The notes: generated by a model from the letters alone, not told the origin. A stretch of DNA of 64,000 nucleotides from Williamsia maris (GCF_024171815.1 NZ_JAMTCJ010000001.1:992001-1056000), one strand, 5' to 3'; counted from the first letter of the stretch, positions 34,685 through 43,457 are shown. Numbers and translations: made by a program.

Positions 34685-35237
34685 CCTCGGGCACCTGCTC
34701 GTGGACGCGCATCCGCTCGGCGAGTTGGGTACGGGCGCGGTTGAGTCGCGATTTCACGGTCTGCACCCCGACGCCCTGATGTTCGGCGATCTCGTTGTAA
34801 CTCATGTCGCCGAATTCACGCAGCACGATCGCGACCCGGAACTCCTCGGGTATCTCGGCCAGAGCCACCCGCAGCTGGTCACGGATCGCGAGGCGGTCGT
34901 CGAACGCGACGGATCCGTCGTCGTCGAGCAGCACGGGCCGATCCGGGTCGTTGAAGTCCACGGTGTCGGTCTGGGGCTTGCGCTTACGGACAAGCGCTAG
35001 TGCGGCATTCGCCGCGACCCGGTGCAACCAGGTGCTGAAACGGGCCTCACCACGAAACTTGTCCAGGTGCTGCCAGGCGGCGATCAGCGTGTCCTGGACC
35101 GCGTCCTCGGCGTCCTGGCGGTTGCCCGCGATGTTCAGACACACCGCCCACACCCGGTTCTTGTGCATCCCGACAAGTTCGGCGAATGCGTGCTGGTCCC
35201 CGTTGCGGGCCTGCATCAACAGTGCGGATTCGTCCAT
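34677..35237 (-). CDS. ECF-type RNA polymerase sigma factor
   Basis: A 186-aa extracytoplasmic-function sigma factor. Region 2 is at about 20-90 (RQDAEDAVQDTLIAAWQHLDKF, FSTWLHRVAANAAL) and region 4 at about 125-178 (EIPEEFRVAIVLREFGDMSYNEIAEHQGVGVQTVKSRLNRAR), a helix-turn-helix that reads the -35 element. No extra C-terminal domain. It is the last gene of a six-gene operon, six bases after the 120-aa gene. No recognisable anti-sigma factor with a zinc motif or membrane helix lies beside it, so the signal may come from the small proteins or the membrane Hsp70 upstream. Confidence 0.93.
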   Translation of the reverse strand: MDESALLMQARNGDQHAFAELVGMHKNRVWAVCLNIAGNRQDAEDAVQDTLIAAWQHLDKFRGEARFSTWLHRVAANAALALVRKRKPQTDTVDFNDPDRPVLLDDDGSVAFDDRLAIRDQLRVALAEIPEEFRVAIVLREFGDMSYNEIAEHQGVGVQTVKSRLNRARTQLAERMRVHEQVPEGS

Positions 35238-35243
35238 CGCGGA

Positions 35244-35606
35244 TCAGCCGTGCCAGTCGTGGTCGGTCGCGTGGTCGTCGTGGTGATCGTGACCCGCGGA
35301 CGAGTGGTCACCGACATCGTCGTGTCCGTGGACATCGACCGTGACGTCGTCGTGCGGGTCGTCGGTGATGTGGTCCACCGGGTGATCGTCGCCCCCGTGG
35401 TGAACCGCTTCCACGACGTCGCTGGTGGGATCGACCGGCACATCGCCGTCGTCGTCCATCTCGGGGACCAACGTCGGATCCGCGGTCGGGGTGTCCGGGT
35501 CGAGGGCGACCTCGAGCGCGGCGCCCCAGACCGAGTCGGGGATCGAGTACTCGTCGGCGACATCGATACCCAGCGAACTGAGCACCGACGCATCGTCATC
35601 GGCCAT
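35244..35606 (-). CDS. Small acidic protein with a His/Asp-rich tail
   Basis: A 120-aa protein of unknown function. Residues 7-34 (VLSSLGIDVADEYSIPDSVW then GAALEVAL) resemble a block in the 64-aa protein just upstream. The C-terminal ~50 residues are nearly all His, Asp, Val and Thr, with many HxD and DDH steps (HGHDDVGDH, GHDHHDDHATDHDWHG), which suggests metal binding. No signal peptide or membrane segment. It overlaps the 64-aa gene by eleven bases and is followed by the sigma factor after six bases; a regulatory link to that sigma factor is an inference from this spacing. Confidence 0.75.
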   Translation of the reverse strand: MADDDASVLSSLGIDVADEYSIPDSVWGAALEVALDPDTPTADPTLVPEMDDDGDVPVDPTSDVVEAVHHGGDDHPVDHITDDPHDDVTVDVHGHDDVGDHSSAGHDHHDDHATDHDWHG

Positions 35607-35790
35607 GGGTGTTCCTCTCTCCGAGAAGCGCGATCGTCACCGCGGCCTGCCACATCCGAACCGGCACCCGGTAGTCACGATCTACTCGCAGGCCGAGTTC
35701 GTCGAGCAGGGACCGCGCATCGGTTCTCGCCTCGTCTCCCGGAGAGCATAGTTCGGGACCGCCGGCCGGCCGCGGTGATGGATCGCTCAT
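35596..35790 (-). CDS. Very small protein sharing a motif with its neighbour
   Basis: A 64-aa protein, not recognised. Residues 29-57 (LLDELGLRVDRDYRVPVRMW then QAAVTIALLGE) align with residues 8-35 of the 120-aa protein by the pattern LGxxVxxxYxxPxxxWxAAxxxAL. It has no metal-rich tail. The gene lies 42 bases after the Hsp70 gene and overlaps the following gene by eleven bases, so it is an integral member of the operon. The shared motif supports it as a real gene despite its length. Confidence 0.65.
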   Translation of the reverse strand: MSDPSPRPAGGPELCSPGDEARTDARSLLDELGLRVDRDYRVPVRMWQAAVTIALLGERNTHGR

Positions 35791-35832
35791 GGAGTGTCAG
35801 ATGCGTACGGGGTGCGCGAATGTTCCCACGCG

Positions 35833-37695
35833 TCAGGAGATGAGACCGGCCCGGCTCAGGAACGTCTTGCCCTGCTCGACCCCCGCCAGATTCCAGGCGA
35901 CGACCATCAGGAACTTCGTGTTGTCCGCATAGGACGCCATGTACGAGCCGCCACCGAGCGACTTCTCGATCGACGCCGACGCGGTCGTGGCGGCGTTCTC
36001 CACCAGGGTCGCGGTGCCCTCGGTGTTCCCCTGCCGGTTGCGCACCACCGCCTTGCGGGCGGCCCCCTCGTCGACCGAGACGGTCACATACGGGTCGTTG
36101 GAGGGGTTCGACTCGGGGTTGGACACCCCCAGACCGGCTATCGTCCGTGCTCCCGGCTTGAAGAAGCAGCGGACGATCACCCCCTGGTTCTCGGTGAACA
36201 AGCTGTTCTGGCACTTCGTGAGGTCGTCCCCGAGCGTCGCGGGCAGTGCCGCGAGCACCTGCTCCTGCGTCGTCGCCAGGGAGACGGCGGCACCGGACGA
36301 CGAGACGGCCGACACCGACGGTTGTGCGGCAGGCGAGTCGTCGCCCCCGCCTCCTCCGGACAGCGTCACCGCCGCGACCGCTCCGACCGCGACGACCACC
36401 ACGGCCGCCCCGGCGATCAGCAGTCCACGACGTCGACCGCCTGATCTGGTCGGGGACGTCTCGTCCGGACCGGCGTCCGTCCAGCCCCGTGGCGCCCGAG
36501 CAGTCGGCCCGGTCGGCGCCGCCGTGCGGCCACCGAGCTGATCGGTCGGCGCCGTCGGGAAGCGATCACCCATGACCCTGTCCGCGCCGGGGATGTTCGG
36601 TCGGTGCGGTGAGGAGGACAACCACGAACTCAGCGCACCTTGAGCGACAACGGTTTTCGGGTCGTCGAGGGTCGCCACCGGACCGATGTCCTGCAGCGCG
36701 CGATGCACCAGCGGGATCCGCGAGGTCCCGCCGGTGAGGTAGAGGGCGCTGAGCTGATCGCGGCGGGTGATGCCGGCGTCGGCGAACGCCGATCGCGTCA
36801 ACGACACCGCGACACCGATCGGTGTCGAGATCAGCTCGTCGAACTCGTCCCTGGTCAACTGGAACGTCTCGTGGAACCCGCCGCCGGCGGCGGTGATGGT
36901 CGCCGACGGGGTCTCGGACAACAGTTCCTTCGCACGACGGATGGAGTCGTCGAGTTGGTGTCGGATCCCGACCGGGGCATCGCGTCGCAGGTACTCGAGC
37001 AGATCGGGGTTGCGCGCCTCGAGCTGCTCGTCCACCCACTGCCGGATGAGTGCGTCGAAGTTCTTGCCGCCCAGACCGTTGTCGCCCCGGGCGGCCAGGA
37101 CGGTGAAGGTGCCGCCGGCGTTCTTGCTCAGCACGGCGACGTCGAGGGTGCCGCCACCGAAGTCGAAGACCGCGATCTTCGCGCCGTCGGCGAGGCGGTT
37201 GCTGCGTGCGTAATGTGCTGCTGCAGCTCGTGGTTCGGAAACAGTCGTGATCGCGTCGGGTCGCATGCCCGCCACGGCCGCCGCGTCGGTGAGAGTCCGG
37301 ATCTGTGACGGCGACCATGCCTCGGGGTGCGTCAGGACCAGATGTGCGGGCATCTGACCGGCGTGCAGGGCCACCGCGCGGGAGAAGACCGTCCGCAGCA
37401 CCGCGGCGATGGGTGCGGAGGTCGGGACGATGAACCCGTTGACCGCCACCGACGGTTGTCCGACGAGCCGCTTGGGCGCCGGGATGTAGGCGGCGGGGTT
37501 GCGTTGGGCCTCGTTGGCGGCATGCTCTCCCACCGCGATCCGGTCGGGCGCATCGACGAACACACCCGAGGGCATCAGGTTGCCCGCATGCGACAGCGAC
37601 AACGACTCGATCGCACCGCTCAGGGCCGCGGAATGGGCGGCAGCGGTGTTCGACGTACCGAAGTCGATGCTCAGGAACCAGTCGTCAGACGACAT
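35833..37695 (-). CDS. Membrane-anchored Hsp70-family protein
   Basis: A 620-aa protein with an Hsp70/actin-type ATPase domain at residues 1-370: phosphate loop LSIDFGTSNTAAAH, VLTHPEAWSPSQI, KIAVFDFGGGTLDVAVLSK and LYLTGGTSRIPLVHRAL. The usual Hsp70 substrate-binding domain is missing. Instead a Pro/Arg-rich linker leads to a single membrane helix at about 424-446 (LLIAGAAVVVVAVGAVAAVTL) and a ~150-residue extracytoplasmic domain with two Cys (LTKCQNSLF, IVRCFFKPG). This makes it a one-pass protein able to link ATP state inside to something outside. It follows the iniC-like gene by 30 bases. Function is not established. Confidence 0.85.
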   Translation of the reverse strand: MSSDDWFLSIDFGTSNTAAAHSAALSGAIESLSLSHAGNLMPSGVFVDAPDRIAVGEHAANEAQRNPAAYIPAPKRLVGQPSVAVNGFIVPTSAPIAAVLRTVFSRAVALHAGQMPAHLVLTHPEAWSPSQIRTLTDAAAVAGMRPDAITTVSEPRAAAAHYARSNRLADGAKIAVFDFGGGTLDVAVLSKNAGGTFTVLAARGDNGLGGKNFDALIRQWVDEQLEARNPDLLEYLRRDAPVGIRHQLDDSIRRAKELLSETPSATITAAGGGFHETFQLTRDEFDELISTPIGVAVSLTRSAFADAGITRRDQLSALYLTGGTSRIPLVHRALQDIGPVATLDDPKTVVAQGALSSWLSSSPHRPNIPGADRVMGDRFPTAPTDQLGGRTAAPTGPTARAPRGWTDAGPDETSPTRSGGRRRGLLIAGAAVVVVAVGAVAAVTLSGGGGGDDSPAAQPSVSAVSSSGAAVSLATTQEQVLAALPATLGDDLTKCQNSLFTENQGVIVRCFFKPGARTIAGLGVSNPESNPSNDPYVTVSVDEGAARKAVVRNRQGNTEGTATLVENAATTASASIEKSLGGGSYMASYADNTKFLMVVAWNLAGVEQGKTFLSRAGLIS

Positions 37696-37725
37696 CGGGG
37701 AGATCCTCTCGGGTGATGTGGACCG

Positions 37726-39150
37726 TCACAGATGACCGGTGGTCATCAGCGACGTGTAGGCACGGATGACATCGACCAGGGCGGCGTCCTCGGCGGCGGT
37801 CATGGTCGCCGACGCCCGTCCCTGCGCGGTGGCGAGTCGTTGCCGGGCATGGCCACGGACGTGGTCGATGGACGCGTCCGGCGGGAGACCGACGCACGCG
37901 GCCGGACTGCGACCGGTCAGCAGGGTGCGCAGTTCGTCGACGACGGGACTGCGCGGGTCGGCGACGAGAAGCCTCTGCAGGTCGCCGAGCAACCCGACGC
38001 GCAGCATCGCGGGTTCGCTGCGCATGGCGTAGGCGATCGACCGGATGGGCTCGCGGGCCGGGTGGGTGTAGGCGAGCTGGTCGACGCGATCGAGTACCCG
38101 ACGCGCACGGTTGAGCACCGCGAACTCGCTGAGCGAGGTCCGCAGGACCTGCTGCAGCGCATCGATTCCGGAGTTCGCCGCGAGCCACTGGTTGAGGGCG
38201 GCCGCGCCGCGGGTCGCCACCTGCCGACCGTTGAGGACGCCGTACTCACCGACCAGGTCGAGGAGACGGTCGCGGACGGCGGGGGTCAGCGGACCGGGAC
38301 CGTCGGACTCGAGGGCGTCGATCAAGTCCAGTGGCCCCATTCCGGCGAGCGATGCCAACGCCCGCGCATCAACCTCCCCCAGCGCCCCGGTGTGGCTGGT
38401 CTGGGCCATCAGACCCGAGATCGGCACGACGGTCGACACCGTCTGCGCGAGTTCGCGACTCATGTGGGCGGCGTGCTCGACCGCGTGCTGCAGCGGATCG
38501 CGACGGCCGAGCGCGCCCTCGCCGAAGCTGTCGGCGCGGGACAGCACGCCGAGGGTGTTCAGCGGCGACAACGGGAGTTGCTTCAGGAACTGCAACTCGT
38601 CGGCACGTGGGGTCGAGTCGAACAGGAACACCGCGGCGTCGGCGTCCACCGAGGCCGTCCGGGTCTGCTCGAACCCGTCGATGAGAACCCGACGTGTCGC
38701 CGCCTCGTTCTTCGTCGTGAGGGTCGCGAGACCGGGGGTGTCGATGAAGGTCAGGTCCCGGATCGCGGCCGACGGCAACCACCGGTGGAGGTAGGCGATC
38801 TGCTCGTCGGGGATCGGTAGTGCGCCGGTCCGGCCGGGCACCACGGGTACGGGGTGTCGGGTGCCGTCGAGCGCGACCACCTCGGCCCGCGACGGCGCAC
38901 CGTCGGAATAGACCGCCACCACACGCGTGGCCTCGAGAGCCGCGGTCTCGGCCACGGGCGCGCCTATCAACGCGTTGACCAGTGTCGACTTACCCGCCTT
39001 GAGCCGTCCGACGACGACGAGTCTGGGCGGCGCCCACAGACTCGAGCCGATCGCGTTGGCGTGGCCCACGAGGTCGCCGCCGAGTGATGCCAGCGCGCGC
39101 AGACCGCGGTCGAGGACCACGTGCACCGGGTCGGACATCATGCCGCTCAT
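37726..39150 (-). CDS. Dynamin-family GTPase, IniC-like
   Basis: A 474-aa dynamin-like protein with P-loop VVVGRLKAGKSTLVNALIG (Lys54), G3 motif FIDTPGLATL and a predicted GTPase domain to about residue 230, followed by helical stalk-like sequence. It is the shorter partner of a pair, like IniC of the mycobacterial iniBAC operon, in which expression is induced by cell-wall damage. ATG 39150 overlaps the stop of the iniA-like gene by four bases; the longer open frame upstream lies inside that gene and is not coding. Bacterial dynamins bind and remodel membranes, and paired ones often act together. Confidence 0.87.
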   Translation of the reverse strand: MSGMMSDPVHVVLDRGLRALASLGGDLVGHANAIGSSLWAPPRLVVVGRLKAGKSTLVNALIGAPVAETAALEATRVVAVYSDGAPSRAEVVALDGTRHPVPVVPGRTGALPIPDEQIAYLHRWLPSAAIRDLTFIDTPGLATLTTKNEAATRRVLIDGFEQTRTASVDADAAVFLFDSTPRADELQFLKQLPLSPLNTLGVLSRADSFGEGALGRRDPLQHAVEHAAHMSRELAQTVSTVVPISGLMAQTSHTGALGEVDARALASLAGMGPLDLIDALESDGPGPLTPAVRDRLLDLVGEYGVLNGRQVATRGAAALNQWLAANSGIDALQQVLRTSLSEFAVLNRARRVLDRVDQLAYTHPAREPIRSIAYAMRSEPAMLRVGLLGDLQRLLVADPRSPVVDELRTLLTGRSPAACVGLPPDASIDHVRGHARQRLATAQGRASATMTAAEDAALVDVIRAYTSLMTTGHL

Positions 39151-40994
39151 CGGGTTTCCGCCATCTGTTGGAGTCGGGCGAGCATCCGCTCGGTCTCGTC
39201 GAGGCGCTTGCGGATCACGTCGCGGTTGTTGCCCAGCCGCTTGAGATCCTTCTCGCGGCGGGCGGCGTCGGCGCCGGCCGCCTCCTTCGCCACCGTGATC
39301 TGACGCTGCAACTCCTCCATCGAGGTGCGCAGGTGGTCGCGGTAGCGGACGATGATCTCCGGCCGGGCCTGCGCGATCGCCATCTCCAGCAGTCGCGCGG
39401 TGACCGTTCGTGTCAGCGCCATCGTCTCGCGCAGCCAGGTCAACAGGTTGGTCTTGCCGGTTCGCATCGCCCGGAACCCCAGGTTCACGCCCACCCACAG
39501 CGTTCCGACCACGGCCCCGACACCCAGCGCGGCCGACAAACCGATCAGACCCCCGATGGTCGACGACCCCATCACGCCCATGGTCAGCAGGGTCGGGTCG
39601 AACAGTCCGTGTCGTTTGCTGCCCACCTGCGGACCGTCGATGGACTGCCCCTGCAGCGACCCGACGATGCGTCCACAGATCTGCTCCCACACCACGTTCG
39701 AGTGGAAACGCGGAGCGACGATGGTCGAGTACAACTCGCCGAGGAACCCCGACATGGTCGTCGCCAAGGCCTGCTGCAGCTCGCTCTGCATGTCGGCGGT
39801 GAACTTCTGCGGGCTGTTCCGCAGGACCTCCATGCCGTTCTTGTTTATCCGGGTGGTCCACCGGTCACGGATCTCCTCGAGCCGGCGGTCGCTGTCGTCG
39901 ATGGCCCTCTGCCGCAACTCGATCAGGTCCCGCGCGAGGTACTGCTCCCACTCGCGGCTCTGTTCCTTGAGCGACTGCAGCTCCTCGAGCTGCGACGTCA
40001 GGTCGGGAAGGGTGTCTCCCCGCCCCTCGATGGCCAGGTACTCGGTGTCGACCCGCCGGGCGACGGTCAGCAGACCCTCGCGCGTGGTCCGCAGGGCGTC
40101 GATCGCGGGCAGCTGCGCGGCAGAGTCCAACCGCTGCAGGATCTCCGTGCGCAGGGCCGTGATGCCGGATGCCTGCTCGGCATGATCGCGATCGGGGCCG
40201 GGGGCCATCTCCGACGCCATCACCGCACGCAGGCTCGACACCCCGACCACGGTCACCTCACGGTCGAGATGATCGGCCAGCAGACGCCGGTTGTCCTCGA
40301 CGATCGCCTTCCAGCGGCGAATGTTCTTGTCGGTCTTGGTCACCGCCACGATCAGGGCGTCGACCGATGCGCCGGCGTCGCGGATGAAGTCCATCTCCGG
40401 TGCGGTCAGCGGGCTCGAGGCGTCGCACGCGATCACCACGACGCAGGCCTGCTGCGCGGTCTGCGTCGCCAGTGTCGCCATCGCCGGGTCCAGGCCGCCC
40501 ACCCCGGGCGTGTCGACGATCGTCACGCCGGGTAGCGCGGTGTCGGTGACGGGGATGGATGCCCGGGTCGGGAGCGAGGCCACGTTCGGGTCGCGGACGT
40601 ACCGACCGTCGACGGTGACCCAGTCGGGCAGCGTGCGCAGCGGGACCTGTTCGGTGCGGTCGGGGAACAACAGGTCGGCGGTGCCGTCGAGCGGCGGGTC
40701 GTCGGTGGGGCACACGCTGATGGCCACGGTGGTCGCCACGTTCACACCCACCGGCGAGAGGTCGCGGCGCCCGACGAGCGCATTGACCAGAAAACTCTTG
40801 CCGCGCTTGACCTCACCGACGACCACGACACTGCGTAGCTGACCATCACGTGCCGCCTTCCGGGCCGCGAGATCGGCCACATCGTCGAGTTTGTAGGCGC
40901 GCAACACCGATGCCGCAGCACCGAGGACCTTGGTCGCCTCGCCGGCGGGATCCTCGCCGGGCAAGGCGTCACGCGACGCAGACTCGTCGCTCAT
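39147..40994 (-). CDS. Dynamin-family GTPase, IniA-like
   Basis: A 615-aa bacterial dynamin. GTPase motifs are VVVVGEVKRGKSFLVNALVG (Lys66), VTIVDTPGVGGLDP and VAVTKTDKNIRRW. A long helical region follows, then hydrophobic segments near 475-510 (MGSSTIGGLIGLSAALGVGA, VVGTLWVGVNLGF) that can insert in membranes, and a C-terminal coiled coil (LKRLGNNRDVIRKRLDETERML). Size and order match IniA. ATG 40994 is used, with GGGGTGG upstream. It is the first gene of the operon and diverges from the Asp-rich repeat protein. Confidence 0.9.
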   Translation of the reverse strand: MSDESASRDALPGEDPAGEATKVLGAAASVLRAYKLDDVADLAARKAARDGQLRSVVVVGEVKRGKSFLVNALVGRRDLSPVGVNVATTVAISVCPTDDPPLDGTADLLFPDRTEQVPLRTLPDWVTVDGRYVRDPNVASLPTRASIPVTDTALPGVTIVDTPGVGGLDPAMATLATQTAQQACVVVIACDASSPLTAPEMDFIRDAGASVDALIVAVTKTDKNIRRWKAIVEDNRRLLADHLDREVTVVGVSSLRAVMASEMAPGPDRDHAEQASGITALRTEILQRLDSAAQLPAIDALRTTREGLLTVARRVDTEYLAIEGRGDTLPDLTSQLEELQSLKEQSREWEQYLARDLIELRQRAIDDSDRRLEEIRDRWTTRINKNGMEVLRNSPQKFTADMQSELQQALATTMSGFLGELYSTIVAPRFHSNVVWEQICGRIVGSLQGQSIDGPQVGSKRHGLFDPTLLTMGVMGSSTIGGLIGLSAALGVGAVVGTLWVGVNLGFRAMRTGKTNLLTWLRETMALTRTVTARLLEMAIAQARPEIIVRYRDHLRTSMEELQRQITVAKEAAGADAARREKDLKRLGNNRDVIRKRLDETERMLARLQQMAETR

Positions 40995-41253
40995 CGACAC
41001 CACCCCGTATCTGTTGACTCGGCCCGGCCGCGTCGGGCTCGACACAGACAGTAAATCGCATCACCGGTGAGCAATCCGTCGTCACATGGGATGCGACCAC
41101 CGCATGCGTTTGTTCCCGGGCGGCGACGACGACTCGCGGCCGCCGAGAAAAGACGATTTCGATGCCGGGGAACATTCCGGGTGGGTGTCTGCATCTGATG
41201 CTGTGTCCGAGTCGATACCGACTCCCCGCACCACACCCCGAGGAGATTTTCCG

Positions 41254-42096
41254 ATGAGCACCAAGCAGATGGACACCAACCACGACGGCACCACCGATGT
41301 GGTCCTGACCGACATCGACAACGACGGCACCACCGACTACGTCGAGGCCGACACCAACGGTGACGGGATCGCCGATGTCCGGGCCAGTGACACCGACGGC
41401 GACGGCCGGATCGATGTCATGGTCACCGACACCGACCACGACGGACGCTACGACCGCCAGGTCGTCGACGCCGATGGCGACGGCCGGCCTGATGCCACCA
41501 GCAGCGTCGACCTCCGGGCCAACGCCCTGTCGGGCGCGCAGCCCACCTCGACCAGCAGCGACAACGACTCGACGAGCAGCGCCAACGACTCGACGTCGGA
41601 GGGGTACCGGTCCACCGACTCCTACAGCAGCCGCTCCACCACCACCGAGTCCTCGACCACCTCGACCCACGACTCCTCCACTTCCAGCCCGACCACAACC
41701 GCGGGACAGGACCAGAGGTGGGAGCTCGACACCGATCACGACGGCACCAACGACGTGGTGTTGACCGACACCGATCACGACGGCGCCGCCGACAAGGCGT
41801 CGTGGGACACCGATGGCGACGGACGCATCGACGTCGTGCAGGTCGACGCCGACGGCGACGGGACCTGGGACCACAAGTACGTCGACACCAACCACGACGG
41901 CCGCACCGACATCGAGATCCGCGACACCGACGGCGACCACTACTACGACACCGCCCGCATCGACACCGACCACGACGGCTCCGTCGATTACTCCACCTCG
42001 AACTACACCGACCCCGCACCCCAGACCGAGGTCCACCTCGACTACCAGGCCAACGACCACGGCCACGACACCGGATCCGGCAGCTTCGCCTTCTGA
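41254..42096 (+). CDS. Protein of thirteen 13-residue Asp-rich calcium-type repeats
   Basis: A 280-aa very acidic protein without signal peptide or membrane segment. It has six repeats at residues 7-84, a ~74-residue Ser/Thr-rich linker, and seven repeats at about 159-249, all with the pattern D-T-[DN]-x-D-G-x-x-D-x-x-x-x. DxDxDG loops bind calcium in EF-hand and thrombospondin-type repeats, so Ca2+ or another divalent ion is the likely ligand. The end GHDTGSGSFAF is flexible. ATG 41254 has GAGGAG eight bases upstream. It is divergent from the iniA-like gene, occupying the place where mycobacteria have iniB, but is unlike IniB. Confidence 0.8.
   Translation: MSTKQMDTNHDGTTDVVLTDIDNDGTTDYVEADTNGDGIADVRASDTDGDGRIDVMVTDTDHDGRYDRQVVDADGDGRPDATSSVDLRANALSGAQPTSTSSDNDSTSSANDSTSEGYRSTDSYSSRSTTTESSTTSTHDSSTSSPTTTAGQDQRWELDTDHDGTNDVVLTDTDHDGAADKASWDTDGDGRIDVVQVDADGDGTWDHKYVDTNHDGRTDIEIRDTDGDHYYDTARIDTDHDGSVDYSTSNYTDPAPQTEVHLDYQANDHGHDTGSGSFAF
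41272..41505 (+). repeat. 39-bp coding tandem repeat, block 1 (6 units)
   Basis: Six units of 39 bases, each coding one 13-residue DxDxDGxxD repeat, starting with GACACCAACCACGACGGC. Units vary at synonymous and at linker positions, so this is an old protein repeat and not a recent slippage array. Confidence 0.85.
41728..42000 (+). repeat. 39-bp coding tandem repeat, block 2 (7 units)
   Basis: Seven units of 39 bases with the same 13-residue pattern, after the Ser/Thr-rich linker. The sixth unit (DTDGDHYYDTARI) has His in place of the loop glycine. Confidence 0.85.
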
Positions 42097-42186
42097 TCCG
42101 ACCCCAGGCACCACGGTTCGGCGACCGGGGATGACCGGTTGCCGAATCGGTGCGACCATCTACCGACCACATCGAGGAGAACTTCC

Positions 42187-43449
42187 ATGCGCGCGAGAAC
42201 CCTCCTGGCGACGGCGGCCGCGATCACCTGCATCACCGGCCTCGCCGCCTGCACGTCCACCACCGACGGCATCGGTGTCGCCGCTTCGTCGGGAGCACCG
42301 GGATCGACGTCCCCGTCGTCGTCGGCCGCCGCGGTCAACACCGCTCAACTCGACACCGGTACCTACCCGACGTCGCCGTCGGCCCCCTTCGGTTTCGCGA
42401 CCGCACCCGACCCGGAGATCGTCGGTGCCGAGGGACAGCGCCTGGCTGAGTTCGTCACCATCCCTTCGGAGATCGATCCCGAGATGACCGAGATCGGGCT
42501 ACCCACAGGGGTCGTGTTCGGAACCGGCAGTCTGAAGTCGGTCTTCGCCTCACAGGCCATCGCCGACGCCGCCGGCGTCAAAGGTCTCGTCACGGGCTTC
42601 TTCACGTCGGCGGGTCAGCCGAAGAAGAAGATCAGCGACAAGACGAGGTCGTTGACGCAGCTGGTGCTGCGGTACAACTCGCCGGCGGCGGCGAACGCGG
42701 CAGCAATCGCGATGAACCGGGCCTCGATCACCACGCCTGCCCCAGGCGGCGACACCTTCGCACCCACCACGATCAGGGACCTTCCCGGGACCCTGGTGAG
42801 CCGCGCCTCCGGTCGATCTCCCGAGATGCGGTCGTTCACCGCGCACAACAGCTACGTCATCTCCACCGGCGTGGTGGTCCCACCGGGGCAGGAGAACGCG
42901 ATGGAGTCGATCATCCGCACGGCGGTCGCGCAGCAGGTTCCGCTGATCGATCGCTTCCCCGCGACGCCGATCGTCCCGGGGGTGAAATCGCGGATCAAGC
43001 TGGACCAGAACAACATCCTGATCTACGCCATCCCGGAGACCGAAGGACAGATGCTGGGCGGACTCACCCGCGGTGTCTACGGGCCGCGCGGCATGTCCAG
43101 TCTGTACGGCCCGTCCGTGTTCAAGGCACTGCAGGACAACGGTTCCGAACACAACGCGGTGTGGCACTCCACAGTGTCCCGGGCGTCCACCGACGATGGC
43201 GCCGACGCCATCGAGAAGAAACTGGTCGACGCCGACGTGGCGAACGGCTACACCCGAAGCGATTCTCCGAAGGGGTTGCCGACCGCGACCTGCCTCACCG
43301 AGGACACCGCGACCGGCCAGGAGAACAACTGCTACGTCACCGTCGGGCGGTACGTCGGCTCGACCTACGACCGCGACATGTCCAAGGCGAGACAGATGAT
43401 CTCGGCGCAGTACCTGATCCTCACGAAGGCCGACCAGACGGCGAACTGA
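42187..43449 (+). CDS. Lipoprotein of unknown function
   Basis: A 420-aa predicted lipoprotein. The leader MRARTLLATAAAITCITGLAAC has the lipobox LAAC with Cys22, followed by a Ser/Thr/Pro-rich linker of ~25 residues. The mature part is a long soluble domain, with two Cys near the C terminus (TATCLTED, ENNCYVTVG) likely to form a disulfide. It belongs to a large family of ~400-aa lipoproteins found in Gordonia, Rhodococcus and Nocardia (annotated DUF7373 in some); no activity is known. ATG 42187 is eight bases after AGGAG. It follows the repeat protein by 90 bases and may share its promoter. Confidence 0.8.
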   Translation: MRARTLLATAAAITCITGLAACTSTTDGIGVAASSGAPGSTSPSSSAAAVNTAQLDTGTYPTSPSAPFGFATAPDPEIVGAEGQRLAEFVTIPSEIDPEMTEIGLPTGVVFGTGSLKSVFASQAIADAAGVKGLVTGFFTSAGQPKKKISDKTRSLTQLVLRYNSPAAANAAAIAMNRASITTPAPGGDTFAPTTIRDLPGTLVSRASGRSPEMRSFTAHNSYVISTGVVVPPGQENAMESIIRTAVAQQVPLIDRFPATPIVPGVKSRIKLDQNNILIYAIPETEGQMLGGLTRGVYGPRGMSSLYGPSVFKALQDNGSEHNAVWHSTVSRASTDDGADAIEKKLVDADVANGYTRSDSPKGLPTATCLTEDTATGQENNCYVTVGRYVGSTYDRDMSKARQMISAQYLILTKADQTAN

Positions 43450-43457
43450 TCAGGGCG

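Noticed and set aside
37726-39861. IniC-like dynamin extended upstream to 39861
   Set aside because: The extra part overlaps the iniA-like gene in another frame, and the ATG at 39150 forms a normal 4-base overlap.
41272-42000. CRISPR array
   Set aside because: The 39-bp periodicity is coding: each unit gives a 13-residue DxDxDG repeat, with no unique spacers.
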